A stretch of 64,000 nt of DNA from Methanocella_A sp963792125 (GCA_963792125.1 CAWBVA010000002.1:62001-126000), one strand, 5' to 3'; positions 29,438 through 38,708 are shown, numbered from the stretch's first letter. Numbers and translations: made by a program. The notes: generated by a model not told the origin, from the letters alone.

Positions 29438-29578
29438 TAAGTTCTTCCTGACCAACCTCACGACACCTCAATAGTTAATTGAGAATTGTTTTACCACTAT
29501 ATTTTAAATCTTCCTTTGAAAGGTCAGGTAATTATACAGGCATTATGACACGTGCAAGAAGATTTAAAATCAAAGTAA
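29300..29578 (-). repeat. Duplicated regulator promoter and 5' end, copy 1
   Basis: This stretch, covering the first 45 or so codons of regulator copy A and about 140 bases of upstream DNA, is nearly identical to 30970-31238 upstream of copy B. It includes the ATTTTAAATCTTCCTTTGAA and AATTATACAGGCATTATGAC blocks. The genes diverge much more after this point. Confidence 0.8.
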
Positions 29579-29580
29579 TG

Positions 29581-30260
29581 TGCGGTCCCACCCCGGGTTA
29601 AAACTCGGGGTATGCAAGGGGGCCGCGCTTTTAGGAACGCTACGGCAAGGTCGTTATCTGAGAAAGTTCGTAGACTTGTTTGATTCGGGCCCTTCCGCTC
29701 TGGGTTTTTGTTGTGACTCGTTAATGTAATGCTTTATCGTGTCGGCAGTCACATTGCCAACGCTACGGTAGAATTTACCAGCGCTCCACAAGTTGCCTTT
29801 CCACGATCGTTTCCGCAATTCCGGTTGCAAACGGAACAACAAGAACCGCAGATCTCGCCTTTCAACTGCTTGATCACGCCAGAGAGCGTGTCCGTTGGGT
29901 GGAACTCTATGAACAAGTGCACATGGTCATCGGCCACATGTATGCTGATCACCCGGTAGCCTTTCCTATCACAAACACGACGGATCACTTGTTCACAATC
30001 ACGTTTCATTACCGGCCCGTAGAAAATCTTATGTCTGTACTTGGGCACAAAGACAATGTGGTAAGTTATTTGTCCATAGCCATGGCTATAACTATTCAAT
30101 TCCATTTTGTTACATCCTGGCCGTTGGCAACCTTTACCCAAAGACCAACGGCCAGGCAATATTATACCTTATATCCTTCTAAAAGGAACACGTAGAACCA
30201 TTTCAAGGAAAACGAATAAAGCTAGCGAGGGTACATTTCATACCTAGCCTAAAAGCCAAT
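29581..30260 (-). mobile_element. IS200/IS605-type insertion element
   Basis: A Y1 transposase gene is flanked by the subterminal hairpins expected of this group. One end has CCCCG...CGGGG (29591-29610, loop including TTAAAA). At the other, GCTAG and CTAGC (about 30221-30248) can pair around a GGGTACATTTCATAC loop. No tnpB is present. Exact ends are not certain. It lies between the two regulator copies, just upstream of copy A. Confidence 0.65.
29654..30105 (-). CDS. tnpA: IS200/IS605-type Y1 transposase TnpA; one frameshift
   Basis: From ATG 30105 the protein reads MELNSYSHGYGQITYHIVFV, then PKYRHKIFYG. The HUH metal motif is HVADDHVHLFIEF. A shift near 29840 joins LKGEI to RFLLFRLQPELRKRSWKGNL, with the catalytic-tyrosine region SVGNVTADTIKHYINES read in the second frame. 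The whole is about 150 residues, the family norm. It cuts and rejoins single-stranded DNA at the element ends. Confidence 0.8.
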
Positions 30261-30335
30261 GATATTCACGACTCTGCGCATATTACATTATCTAAATAAA
30301 CGTCTCTGAAATATTATATAAATAATTAGTTATTT

Positions 30336-31101
30336 TTATCTAATCTTAGCTGATTTCATCCTATAATATTTGTATAGATCCATACCCCATTGAATTGAAG
30401 AGGGATCTGTACTAACTAAGTTACTATGCATATCAAATTTTTTATTTTTGTATGACAGGCATAACAACAAGCAAGTATCAGTTATGACATGAGAAGTTTT
30501 TATATTGTCTTGAATAACATAAAGCTTCAGCTTTTTCATTATTTATAAATTCATATACCAGCTCCTTATAGTTTTCAATTGCAACATCATATACATTTTT
30601 TGTCAGTATAATTGAAATAGGTATGTCATTTTTTGCTGCGGTTAAGCATATTTCTGGAAAGTTAGATTCAAAGGCGCAGCTAACTCCAAAAACATATTTA
30701 GAATTCTTTGTGAGGTTAAAAAATTCTTTATTAGTACGATTAACATCAGTTATATCATCCTCAATAATGAAATAATTTTTTATTTCTCCTATACGTAAAA
30801 GCATTTCTTCTGGAATTGAACTCAGTTCGTGTTCATTCCAATAATCATAATTTTGATCAAATAAATTTATAATATCTACAAAAGGTTGGAAATTTTTTAC
30901 TATTGTTCTACCCATTGATGTCAATTTATATTGCTTATTTTCAAATTGAATGAGGTTGTGTTCAATTAATTCTTTGATCCTCGGCGATACCTCTGGCGAA
31001 GTGATATCTAAATATTCCCTGATCTCAGACAGGCTCCGTGGACCTTCATCCAGATACAGTAAAAGCTCTTTTCTCACGCCCGACAACGTGATAATATCCA
31101 T
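30336..31101 (-). pseudogene. FilR1-like winged-helix transcriptional regulator, copy B; one frameshift
   Basis: The layout is the same as copy A: a winged helix (MDIITLSGVRKELLLYLDEG), a middle domain with EEMLLRIGEIKNYFIIEDDI and VFGVSCAFESNFPEICLTAA, and a C-terminal TDTCLLLCLSYKNKKFDMHS block. One extra A in a run of five near 30530 breaks the frame before KLYVIQDNIKTSH. Correcting it gives a full protein of about 254 residues, so this copy may be functional. FilR1 relatives regulate methanogen genes; the target is unknown. Confidence 0.7.
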
Positions 31102-31238
31102 TAAGTTCTTCCTGACCAACCTCACGCACCTCAACAGTTAATTGAGAATGTTTTACCCGTATATTTTAAATCTTCCTTTGAAAAGTCAGGTAATTATACA
31201 GGCATTATGACACGTGCCAGAAGAATTAAAATCAAATT
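30970..31238 (-). repeat. Duplicated regulator promoter and 5' end, copy 2
   Basis: Nearly identical partner of 29300-29578, differing by a few substitutions and small indels. Its outer edge, about 31238, is also the edge of the AT-rich island next to the RNase J terminator. Confidence 0.8.
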
Positions 31239-31289
31239 ATATGTGGCCCGGATATTGTAAGAAAAAGCATCTAAAACAAGATTGCGATT

Positions 31290-31330
31290 ATGGCCGGAAA
31301 AAAGAGAAAGGAGAGCCTGCTTACAGGCTC
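31290..31330 (-). terminator. Terminator of the RNase J operon
   Basis: On the minus strand GAGCCTG (31330-31324) and CAGGCTC (31319-31313) form a 7-bp stem whose loop holds the TAA stop codon of RNase J. A pyrimidine-rich tract with six T residues follows. This marks the end of the long housekeeping run. Confidence 0.65.
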
Positions 31331-32658
31331 AGTTCCTGTCCGTTCCTGAGAATGTGGATGGTCTCGCCGAACTCGTATCCGGTGTCCTCGGCCATCTCCG
31401 CGTATGCGCTGTGCATCTCGAGGGTGCCGTGGGCCGGGATGACGTGCTCGGGCTTGACCATGCGCAGCAGTTCCCAGTGGTCTTCCTTGTAGGCGTGGCC
31501 GGATACATGGACGTTGTCGTATATCCTGGCGCCCTTCATTTTCAGCCGGGTCTCAAGTGCATACCTGTTAGCCTGGTTAAGCTGGTTGGGGATGACGTTG
31601 GCCGAGAAGATGATCTTGTCGGCGGACTCGAGGTTATAGTCGATCTCGCCGCTGGCGATCCGGCCCAGGATTGCGCCTGGCTCGCCCTGGTGGCCGGTGA
31701 CGATGGGCAGGTATTTGTTCTTGCCGTCGTCCATCATTCTCTTGAACTCTTTGTGGATGGACTTGCGGTAGCCGAAGATACGCAGGTTGTCCGGCTTCTT
31801 CACGTAGCCCATCTTCAGGGCGGTGCCGTAGTACCGTTCCATGCTGCTGCCTAATAGCACGGGGACCCTGTTCATCTTTTCCGCCGCGTCGATGATGGAC
31901 TTGATACGGGCGATGTGGGACGAGAAGGTCGTGACTATCACGCCGCTTTCCGTCTCCTCGGTACCGAGCAGCGCGTCCCATACGAGATCGCGCGCCACGT
32001 TTTCTGACGGCGTCTTGCCTGACCGGCTGACGTTGGTGCTTTCCGTGATCATGGCAAGCACGCCGTCTTTGCCGATCTGCTTGAGCCGCTTGAAGTCCGG
32101 TACCTCACCGACGACTGGCGTCCTGTCGATCTTGAAGTCGCATGCGTACAGGATGATGCCCGAGGGCGTGTGCACTGCCACGAAGGCGCAGTCGATGATG
32201 CTGTGTTGTACCCGTATAAGCTCGATGGAGACGTTCCGGGACAGCTCGATGATATCGCCGCACTTTATGGCATTGACCTTATTGGCTACTTCGAACTTGC
32301 GCTCGGACTCGATCTCCTGCTTGATCAGCTCTGCCGTGAAAGGAGTGCCATAGATAGGCGCTTTATAGCGGTGCGCCAGCTTGGGTATGGCGCCGATATG
32401 GTCCAGGTGGCCGTGTGAGCAAACGATGCCCACGACGTTGCCGTCCACGTTATTCATGACCTTGTCGTCAGGGATTGCACCCATCTGGATAAGGTCCAGG
32501 GAATGCATCTTCTCCATCTCTGTCTCTTCATGGATCTGGATGCGATCAAGGCGAACGCCCATGTCCAGGACGACTATATCTTTTCCTACTCTGATGGCAG
32601 TCATGTTGCGGCCTACTTCTTCGTAGCCGCCTACTGCAACTATTCCTATATCTTTCAT
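31321..32658 (-). CDS. rnj: Ribonuclease J (beta-CASP metallo-beta-lactamase)
   Basis: A 445-residue exo/endoribonuclease of the archaeal RNase J group, acting in RNA turnover. The zinc motif is CSHGHLDHIGAIPKL, and ITESTNVSRSGKTPSE, VTTFSSHIARIKSI, GHQGEPGAILGRIAS and VHVSGHAYKEDHW are the beta-CASP motifs. The start is ATG 32658, giving MKDIGIVAVGGYEEVGRNMT. It ends the isoprenoid operon. In many methanogens a geranylgeranyl-type prenyl synthase gene follows, but here the AT-rich island follows instead. Confidence 0.94.
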   Translation of the reverse strand: MKDIGIVAVGGYEEVGRNMTAIRVGKDIVVLDMGVRLDRIQIHEETEMEKMHSLDLIQMGAIPDDKVMNNVDGNVVGIVCSHGHLDHIGAIPKLAHRYKAPIYGTPFTAELIKQEIESERKFEVANKVNAIKCGDIIELSRNVSIELIRVQHSIIDCAFVAVHTPSGIILYACDFKIDRTPVVGEVPDFKRLKQIGKDGVLAMITESTNVSRSGKTPSENVARDLVWDALLGTEETESGVIVTTFSSHIARIKSIIDAAEKMNRVPVLLGSSMERYYGTALKMGYVKKPDNLRIFGYRKSIHKEFKRMMDDGKNKYLPIVTGHQGEPGAILGRIASGEIDYNLESADKIIFSANVIPNQLNQANRYALETRLKMKGARIYDNVHVSGHAYKEDHWELLRMVKPEHVIPAHGTLEMHSAYAEMAEDTGYEFGETIHILRNGQELSL

Positions 32659-32700
32659 TTTAATTACACCTATTAGTTTTAACGCTGGGCGCACTCGCTC

Positions 32701-33774
32701 TTATCGCTGGGCGTATGCCGCCCATCTGAAGCCCCTTGCCTCCAGGAATTCTCGTGTCCTGCCTGTGATGACTACCGGGGTCTTCCGTATGTCTTCGATT
32801 GACTGTGAGCCTGTGAGAAACATCGTCGCTTTTAATTCTTCGATGTACATTTCAAGTATGCTCTCTACTTTGTCGGGGCCGGCCTTTGCCGCGGCCACGA
32901 GGGGTAATGCGACCCCTGCCATCGACGCGCCGAGCGCGATGGACTTAGCGATCATGATGCCGTCGCGCATGCCGCCCGTCGCTATCACTGGCAGCCCGAC
33001 GTCAGCCTCTATGACGCTGACGGCTGTCGGTATGCCCCAGTCCCAGAACTTCATGCCGAGATGCTCGCCGACCTTGTCGGACTCCATGCGGGCCCGGTAC
33101 ACTTCCACGCCGGCCCAGCTCGTGCCGCCTTTGCCACCCACGTCAAGCGATGCGGCTCCGGCTTTCCGGAGAGCGTATGCGTCCATGTGGCTGATCCCGG
33201 CGCCGGTCTCTTTCACGATGACCGGGACAGACAGTGCGGAAGCGACTTCGGCGATCCTGCCCAGGCACCCTTTCGCGTTCAGGTCGCCCCCGGGCTGAAT
33301 CGCTTCCTGCAGGAAGTTGAGATGGATGGCCAGCGCGTTGGCATCGATCATTTTCACCGCGCGTTCCAGTGCTTCGATATCGTAGCTCAACAACTGCGGA
33401 GCGCCGATGTTGCCGTAGATGAACGCGTGGGGGGCCATGTCTCTGACGACACGGTAGGAGTCCTCGAGCTTCTTATCCTCAAGAGCCGCCCGCTGGCTGC
33501 CGACACCTATGCCGATCCCGAGGGCTTCCGCGGCCTTCGCGAGGCTGGCATTCACATGCCGTGTGCCGGGGTGTCCGCCGGTCATGGAGGCGATCATGAT
33601 CGGGGCATTGAACCGATGGCCCAGAAAGCTGGTCCGGGTCGATATCTCGGACTTGTTGATCTCGGGCAGGCAGCGGTGGACGAACTCTACGTCGCCGAAG
33701 CCATTGCCGCTCGACTCCACTTTCTCGTTGATGCAGATGTCCAGGTGCTCGATCTTTCGCTTTGAGGTTACCAT
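32701..33774 (-). CDS. fni: Type 2 isopentenyl-diphosphate delta-isomerase
   Basis: This FMN enzyme interconverts IPP and DMAPP. The 357-residue protein has KIEHLDICINEKVESSGNGF at the start, MTGGHPGTRHVN, GVGSQRAALED, and the FMN phosphate-binding blocks LDVGGKGGTSWAGVE and VIATGGMRDGIMIAKSIALG. It lies 3 bases from the IPK gene and shares its operon, placing the last step of C5 isoprenoid building with the earlier ones for archaeal lipids. Confidence 0.96.
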   Translation of the reverse strand: MVTSKRKIEHLDICINEKVESSGNGFGDVEFVHRCLPEINKSEISTRTSFLGHRFNAPIMIASMTGGHPGTRHVNASLAKAAEALGIGIGVGSQRAALEDKKLEDSYRVVRDMAPHAFIYGNIGAPQLLSYDIEALERAVKMIDANALAIHLNFLQEAIQPGGDLNAKGCLGRIAEVASALSVPVIVKETGAGISHMDAYALRKAGAASLDVGGKGGTSWAGVEVYRARMESDKVGEHLGMKFWDWGIPTAVSVIEADVGLPVIATGGMRDGIMIAKSIALGASMAGVALPLVAAAKAGPDKVESILEMYIEELKATMFLTGSQSIEDIRKTPVVITGRTREFLEARGFRWAAYAQR

Positions 33775-33777
33775 GGT

Positions 33778-34548
33778 TCATTCTCCCCTGATCAGGGTAC
33801 CTTCGACGTTTTCGCCTTTCAGGAACGCAGCCACGTTGCCCGGCTTTTCGGCGTTGAACACGCAGGACGGTATGCCGGACTTTGCCAGCTCCGCCAGCTC
33901 CATGATCTTGCCGTACATGCCGCCGGTGACGTCCACGCCGCCGGAGCCCGACAGGGACTCTTTTACTTCGCTCAGGTTCGAAGGGGTTATAGCGCGTATG
34001 ATCTTAAAGTCCTTTGCATAAACGCCGTCCACGTTCGTGCCGATGCCCACCTTCTCCGCGCCAAGCGCTTTAGCAAGATAAACGACCAGCTGATCACCCG
34101 AGAGGACGTCGATGCCTTTCGACGTATCCATGACCACGTCGCCGTGGAGGACCGGCACAATGCCCGAAGCGAGCATCTGCTCGATCACGTCCATGCACAT
34201 GTGCTCTATCCTGCCACCATTCAGCGTGCAGGATGAGAGCGGATGCACCGGAGCCGCATATACGCCACTGGCGTACAGCTCGTTAATGATCATGTCGCTT
34301 AGAGACCTGACAGCGTTGTGTGTGGGCATGATACCCCGGATGCTCTGTTCGTTCAGCCCTGCTTTTAGTCCGTACTCGCGAGCCTGGTGGTGGCCGAACG
34401 AGCCGGCGCCATGTATCAGCACGAGCCGAGAGTCTTTGCCTGCCCGGATTTCCGCCGCTACACGGCGGATCTGTTCGGGCCGGGCGGTCGATGCCCGGTT
34501 CTTATCGGTCAACACGCTGCCGCCGATCTTGAGGATAATGGTACTCAT
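33778..34548 (-). CDS. ipk: Isopentenyl phosphate kinase
   Basis: This amino-acid-kinase-fold enzyme makes IPP from isopentenyl phosphate in the archaeal mevalonate pathway. The 256-residue protein starts at ATG 34548 as MSTIILKIGGSVLTDKN. The catalytic-histidine segment is LIHGAGSFGHHQAREYGL, and VDVTGGMYGKIMELAELAKS follows late. Its ATGA start overlaps the mevalonate kinase stop. The open frame reaches 34632, but those codons lie in the previous gene. Confidence 0.95.
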   Translation of the reverse strand: MSTIILKIGGSVLTDKNRASTARPEQIRRVAAEIRAGKDSRLVLIHGAGSFGHHQAREYGLKAGLNEQSIRGIMPTHNAVRSLSDMIINELYASGVYAAPVHPLSSCTLNGGRIEHMCMDVIEQMLASGIVPVLHGDVVMDTSKGIDVLSGDQLVVYLAKALGAEKVGIGTNVDGVYAKDFKIIRAITPSNLSEVKESLSGSGGVDVTGGMYGKIMELAELAKSGIPSCVFNAEKPGNVAAFLKGENVEGTLIRGE

Positions 34549-35444
34549 TCGCGTCGTACCCCCTCTGCCGTCGGCTTCGTGATGAAGCTGTCCCCGAAGG
34601 ACCTTCCGATCGCGTTCGCGATGTCTTTGCACCGGCTGGGGTCGCAGATGGCGACCATGCAGCCGCCTCCGCCCGCACCGGTGATCTTGGCGCCGTAGGC
34701 CCCGTGGGACCTTGCGGCATGGATTTGCAGCGACAGCTCGGGGATGTTTACGCCAATCGCGTCCAACAGCCCCTGGTTGACGTTCATCAGCTCGCCGATG
34801 GACTTATAGTCGTTTTTAAGGACAAGGTCTTCGCCACGAGCCGACATTTTACCGATGCAGTCCATGATGTCGTCCATGATCTCAGGGTATTTTCCCTTCA
34901 GCGTCCGTACCCTGGACACCATGCGCGAAGTCGATTTGGAAATGCCCGTATGGCCGATGACCACACCGCAGGTAATTGGCGGCAGCTTCTTTTTATCCGG
35001 CACGATCACAGTCCCGCCCATAGTCGATACGAAGGTATCGGTGGGGCTGGCCGCGCCCTGCACTTCGAGCTCGGTCTGGTAGCCCATGAACGCGATTTCG
35101 TCTCTGGTCATGCCAGCCTGGTATTCCTCGTTCAGCGCGGCAATGGTCGCGATCGTAACGGCGGCCGACGAGCCAAGGCCTGAAGCGACAGGTATTTTCG
35201 ACGTCACTTTGATGTTGATGTCCTTGACGTCGTGCTGTACCTGGAACTTTCTGATGGCCGTCTTGATATACTGGTTTTTGTCGGGCTCGTCCTTGAACGC
35301 AGACAGGATGTGTATGCCTTTACTGCCCCGGGTTATCTCAACGGTCGTGCGGAGGTCGATGGCACAGGCGACGGCTTTCTTGCCGTAGACGACCGCATGC
35401 TCGCCGAATAAAAAGACCTTACCGGGGGCGGAAAACTTGACCAT
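34545..35444 (-). CDS. mvk: Mevalonate kinase
   Basis: A GHMP kinase of 299 residues that phosphorylates mevalonate. It begins MVKFSAPGKVFLFGEHAVVY. The ATP loop is PVASGLGSSAAVTIA, the C-terminal motif is KITGAGGGGCMVAI and the catalytic acid is in AASPTDTFVSTMGG. It sits between the MEMO gene (3 bases) and ipk (overlap), in the conserved archaeal isoprenoid operon. Confidence 0.96.
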   Translation of the reverse strand: MVKFSAPGKVFLFGEHAVVYGKKAVACAIDLRTTVEITRGSKGIHILSAFKDEPDKNQYIKTAIRKFQVQHDVKDINIKVTSKIPVASGLGSSAAVTIATIAALNEEYQAGMTRDEIAFMGYQTELEVQGAASPTDTFVSTMGGTVIVPDKKKLPPITCGVVIGHTGISKSTSRMVSRVRTLKGKYPEIMDDIMDCIGKMSARGEDLVLKNDYKSIGELMNVNQGLLDAIGVNIPELSLQIHAARSHGAYGAKITGAGGGGCMVAICDPSRCKDIANAIGRSFGDSFITKPTAEGVRRE

Positions 35445-35447
35445 TGC

Positions 35448-36236
35448 CTACACGACCGCGATACCCGCGTACCCCACTACCTGCCGATCGCCAGTCACGT
35501 CGCCGCTGGTAGCATACCTGATAAGCTCGCCTTTCTTCGCCCCGCGGGCGACGCACGTCATGATCATTGCCGATATCGGCCCATAGCCGCAGCATGTCGC
35601 GTCCATACGGTAGATGTCATCGTAGAAGCCCGGCACGTCGAGGCGCTCGATGTCCCTGATGAGCGTGGAGTCCTTTTTCTTTGCCACGTCCACGTCCTCG
35701 TAGTGCGTGAAGTCGCTGGACGCTACGATAACGACGCGTTTGTCGTAGTCCCCCAGGACCCGGATAAGCTCTGCGGCGACCTCCTTTACAGTATCGTAGT
35801 CCTGCATGCCGATGGCGACAGGGACGATCCTGAAGTCCCGGAAATAATACTGCAAAAAGGGTATCTGGACCTCGATGGAGTGCTCGTTCCGGTGCGCGGC
35901 TTCGTCGTGATCGATGATACCGTCCAGCCGTCTGATCAGCTCAGTATCTACGTCGACCACGCCGAGAGGCGTGCTCCAGCTTTCACCGGAGACGGCGACC
36001 GCGGAGCCTGTCATGTAATGGCTGGGCCCGAGCAGGACGAACGTCTGCGCGCCCTCTATGGACGAGTAGACGTCAGCGGCAACGGCGCCGGAGTAGATGT
36101 AGCCCGCATGGGGTACGACGACCCCACACGCCTTAATCTTCTCCTTCGCCTGCTTCGGTGCGAGCTGTCCAATGAGTGAGCGTAGCTCGCGCTCCGTGCC
36201 CGGGTAGAACTGCCCCGCGACAGCCGGTCTTCTCAT
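35448..36236 (-). CDS. MEMO1 family protein (AmmeMemoRadiSam system protein B)
   Basis: The 262-residue protein starts MRRPAVAGQFYPGTERELRS. It keeps the three histidines of the putative metal site, in VVVPHAGYIYSG, RNEHSIEVQIPFLQ and the cysteine/GY stretch ATCCGYGPISAM near the end. The family lacks a settled activity but is near-universal in archaea and regularly sits between rpsB and mevalonate kinase, as here. Confidence 0.93.
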   Translation of the reverse strand: MRRPAVAGQFYPGTERELRSLIGQLAPKQAKEKIKACGVVVPHAGYIYSGAVAADVYSSIEGAQTFVLLGPSHYMTGSAVAVSGESWSTPLGVVDVDTELIRRLDGIIDHDEAAHRNEHSIEVQIPFLQYYFRDFRIVPVAIGMQDYDTVKEVAAELIRVLGDYDKRVVIVASSDFTHYEDVDVAKKKDSTLIRDIERLDVPGFYDDIYRMDATCCGYGPISAMIMTCVARGAKKGELIRYATSGDVTGDRQVVGYAGIAVV

Positions 36237-36248
36237 AGTGATCCGATA

Positions 36249-36875
36249 TTATATCTCCGACTCGAAATCATTTACGGTGTAGCTGAAGCCCTGTTCGCCA
36301 CGCTCTTTGATGACTTCGCGGGCCAGCAGCCAGTAGACCAGCGCCAGCGCCTTGCGGCCTTTGTTGTTCGACGGGATCACGAGATCGATGTTCTGCGTCA
36401 TGTTGTTGGTGTCGCACATGGCGACGACCGGGACGCCGATGTTGATCGCTTCAGATACCGCCTGTGCATCGCCGATGGGGTCGGTGACGACCACTACGTC
36501 CGGCTCTGCGAAGAACATGTATGCGGGGTTCGTCAGGCTGCCGGGGATGAACCGGCCTACGATTTCCTTGGAACCGATGGCCTTGGCGAACATCTCCGCC
36601 GGGTGCTGACCATACTGTCTGGCGCAGACCACGAGGATGTTAGCCGGGTCGTACCTGGACAGGAACTTGGCCGCCGCCCTGATCCTCTCGTCGGTACTCT
36701 GGACGTCTAATACGTACAGGCCGTCGCTCCGGACGCGGTAAATGAACTTCTTCATGTCCTCAGTCTTTTGCTGCGTACCGATGTGTACACCTGCAGCAAG
36801 GTACTCGTCCATCGGTATCAATGACTGGTAATTCTCATCTCGGATTTCTCTTACATTTTCAGCAGATTCTGCCAT
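36249..36875 (-). CDS. rpsB: 30S ribosomal protein S2 (uS2)
   Basis: A 208-residue archaeal uS2 with an acidic N-terminal tail (MAESAENVREIRDENYQSLI), then YLAAGVHIGTQQKTEDMKKF and the late block VAMCDTNNMTQNIDLVIPSN. It is a structural protein of the small subunit, located between enolase and the MEMO gene, the usual order in euryarchaea. AAGGAGATA lies just upstream of the start. Confidence 0.97.
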   Translation of the reverse strand: MAESAENVREIRDENYQSLIPMDEYLAAGVHIGTQQKTEDMKKFIYRVRSDGLYVLDVQSTDERIRAAAKFLSRYDPANILVVCARQYGQHPAEMFAKAIGSKEIVGRFIPGSLTNPAYMFFAEPDVVVVTDPIGDAQAVSEAINIGVPVVAMCDTNNMTQNIDLVIPSNNKGRKALALVYWLLAREVIKERGEQGFSYTVNDFESEI

Positions 36876-36951
36876 TTTTGTATCTCCTTAGTCAGTATTT
36901 ATCAATATTTTATCAATGTCTATCCATTGTATGATAGTAATACAGGAAAGC

Positions 36952-38167
36952 CTATAATGGGCTTTCCGTCATCCTGTCGCTCCCGATCTCTTCGCCGATG
37001 CGGATCAGCTCGTTCAGCTTCGCGATGCGCTCGCCGCCCACGACGCCGGTCTTGAGGAATTCACAGCCGAAGGCGACCGCGAGGTGCGCGATAGTGAAGT
37101 CCGTTGTTTCACCGCTCCGGTGTGACATCACGCATGAGTAGCCGTAATTTTTTGCCAGGCGGATGGCGTCGAAGGTATCGGTGACCGTGCCGATCTGGTT
37201 GGGCTTGATCAGTACGGCATTCGCCGCTACTTCCTCGATGCCCTTCTCTATCCGGGACGCGTTAGTGACAAACAGGTCATCGCCGCAGATAATACAGCGA
37301 TCGCCTACCATGTCGGTCAGCTTCGCGAACCCTTCGAAATCGTTCTCATGCAGCGGGTCTTCGACATAGTACAGGTTGTACTTATCGACCAGGCCTGGCA
37401 ATATAGTCGATCTGCTCTTCGGTCGTGCGCTGTGCGTCCTTGTAGACGTACTTGCTGCCGTCCCAGAGCTCTGATGCGGCGACGTCCAGCCCGAAGCGTA
37501 TCTCGAACTCCTGCTCGTCCGAGACCTCTGTCACAGCCTGGTTCACGATCTCGAACGCCAGCGCGTCCTTGATCTGCGGAGCCCAGCCGCCTTCGTCACC
37601 TTTGCCGCAGACGATGCCATTGTCTGTCAGGATTTTCTTGACGCGCTTGTGCACCATCGTGTTGGCGAGTACCGCGTCGTCGATGGTCAGGGCGCCGACC
37701 GGTGTCACCAGGAACTCCTGGATGTCCGTGGCTCCCTTCGCGTGCGCGCCGCCGCCGATCACGTTGCCCAGAGGGAACGGCATTGTCGAGTAAGGTCCGC
37801 TCAGGTACCTGTACAGAGGCATCTTAAACGAGTCGGCCGCCGCCCAGGCCGTGGCCATTGATATGGCGACCGAGGTGTTGCCCCCGATGTTGCTGAAGTT
37901 GTCCGTGCCGTCGATCTCGTGTAGCAGCGCATCGATCTCTTCCTGGTCCGTGGCGTTCTCTCCGAGGAGCTGGTCCCTGATCTCCATTTCGACTTTTGAG
38001 ATAGCGTCGTCCGCGGGTATCACCACGGCCTCGTACGTACCGGTCGATGCCCCGGCCGGCGCCGCAGCGCGGCCAAAGCTGCCGTCGTCGAGGTAGACGT
38101 CAACTTCAATCGTCGGGTTGCCCCTGCTGTCGAATATTCTCCGTGCCAGAATGTCGTCGATGATCAT
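36952..38167 (-). CDS. eno: Enolase; one frameshift
   Basis: The gene encodes phosphopyruvate hydratase of lower glycolysis/gluconeogenesis. N-terminal part: ILARRIFDSRGNPTIEVDVY and APAGASTGTYEA; middle: GNVIGGGAHAKGATDIQEFL; C-terminal part: VEDPLHENDFEGF, IKPNQIGTVTDTFDAIRLAK and CVMSHRSGETTDFTIAHLAV. All catalytic blocks are present, but an extra base near 37392, in GCCAGGCCTGG, ends the first frame after IDYIARPGR while the second begins LVDKYNLYY. I favour a sequence error because the gene is essential. ATG 38167, 6 bases after GGGGA, is the likelier start; ATG 38179 is also possible. Confidence 0.92.
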
Positions 38168-38209
38168 AATATTCCCCATGAGATGTCATGCCCGGACTTC
38201 AAATAAATA

Positions 38210-38446
38210 TCAGGAAGACATGGCGGCATCGCGCTTAGCGGACTTGTTGATCTTTCTTACAGTGATTGGTATGAGTCCCTGCTCCAGTTCGGCCATGGCC
38301 ACTTCGATTGGCTCCACGGTCCTGACGTCTTTGGCGAGCACTGGCGCGCCCATGGAAATCTGTAGCGCCCTTGCGCCTACGATGCGGGCGCGCTCATAAC
38401 GTGTATATTGATCTTTTACCGATTTGCTGATAACGTTAACTTTCAA
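38210..38446 (-). CDS. rpoK: DNA-directed RNA polymerase subunit K (Rpb6 homologue)
   Basis: The 78-residue protein contains the whole RpoK core YTRYERARIVGARALQISMG, followed by APVLAKDVRTVEPIEVAMAE and GLIPITVRKIN. The N-terminal 14 residues go beyond the most compact archaeal versions, and no internal ATG would give the core, so the start is kept. It lies between the tRNA-Pro gene and enolase on the minus strand. Confidence 0.95.
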   Translation of the reverse strand: MKVNVISKSVKDQYTRYERARIVGARALQISMGAPVLAKDVRTVEPIEVAMAELEQGLIPITVRKINKSAKRDAAMSS

Positions 38447-38630
38447 CGAAGATGCCCCCTTCGATGGCTTAGAATGTATTCTGGATAGTGTGAACTATAC
38501 GTGAAAAAATTTTTATCGCACGTACAATAGACGTAAACATCCTGTCTGTAAATCCTGCCCTGGATTTTCCCCGGGAATCCCCCCGAGAGGTTACGACACA
38601 GCGCCTTACGGCGTTGCGAATAAAGATTAG

Positions 38631-38708
38631 TGGTGGGATCGCTAAGATTTGAACTCAGGTTTCCGCGTCCCGAACGCGAAAGGATGGACCAGGCTACCCC
38701 ACGATCCC
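38631..38708 (-). tRNA. tRNA-Pro (anticodon CGG) with encoded CCA
   Basis: On the minus strand GGGATCG (38708-38702) pairs with CGATCCC (38641-38635). A D-arm GGGT/ATCC, an anticodon stem TCGCG/CGCGG with loop TTCGGGA (anticodon CGG) and a T-arm CTGAG-TTCAAAT-CTTAG complete the cloverleaf. Discriminator A at 38634 is followed by a genome-encoded CCA (38633-38631). It sits between rpoN and rpoK in the operon. Confidence 0.93.

Larger units (their letters stand above)
23700..31240. other. AT-rich island of decayed and mobile genes
   Basis: Base composition changes abruptly after 23640: long A/T runs dominate and codons end mostly in A or T, unlike the GC-rich genes on both sides. The exceptions are the Cas1 remnant and the two insertion elements, which are closer to balanced composition. 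Contents are a histidine kinase relic, a UbiA relic, a truncated cas1, IS256-type and IS200/IS605-type elements and two regulator copies. Every protein gene in it is interrupted. It reads as horizontally acquired DNA in decay. Confidence 0.75.

Noticed and set aside
23641..31320. CRISPR array near the Cas1 fragment
   Set aside because: I scanned the AT-rich island for regularly spaced direct repeats of 25-40 bases. Only the duplicated regulator 5' ends and IS ends repeat; nothing has spacer-like periodicity.
36952..38167. Enolase as a true pseudogene
   Set aside because: All catalytic blocks are intact on both sides of one extra base, the gene is expected to be essential and many unrelated genes show the same kind of break, so sequence error is likelier.
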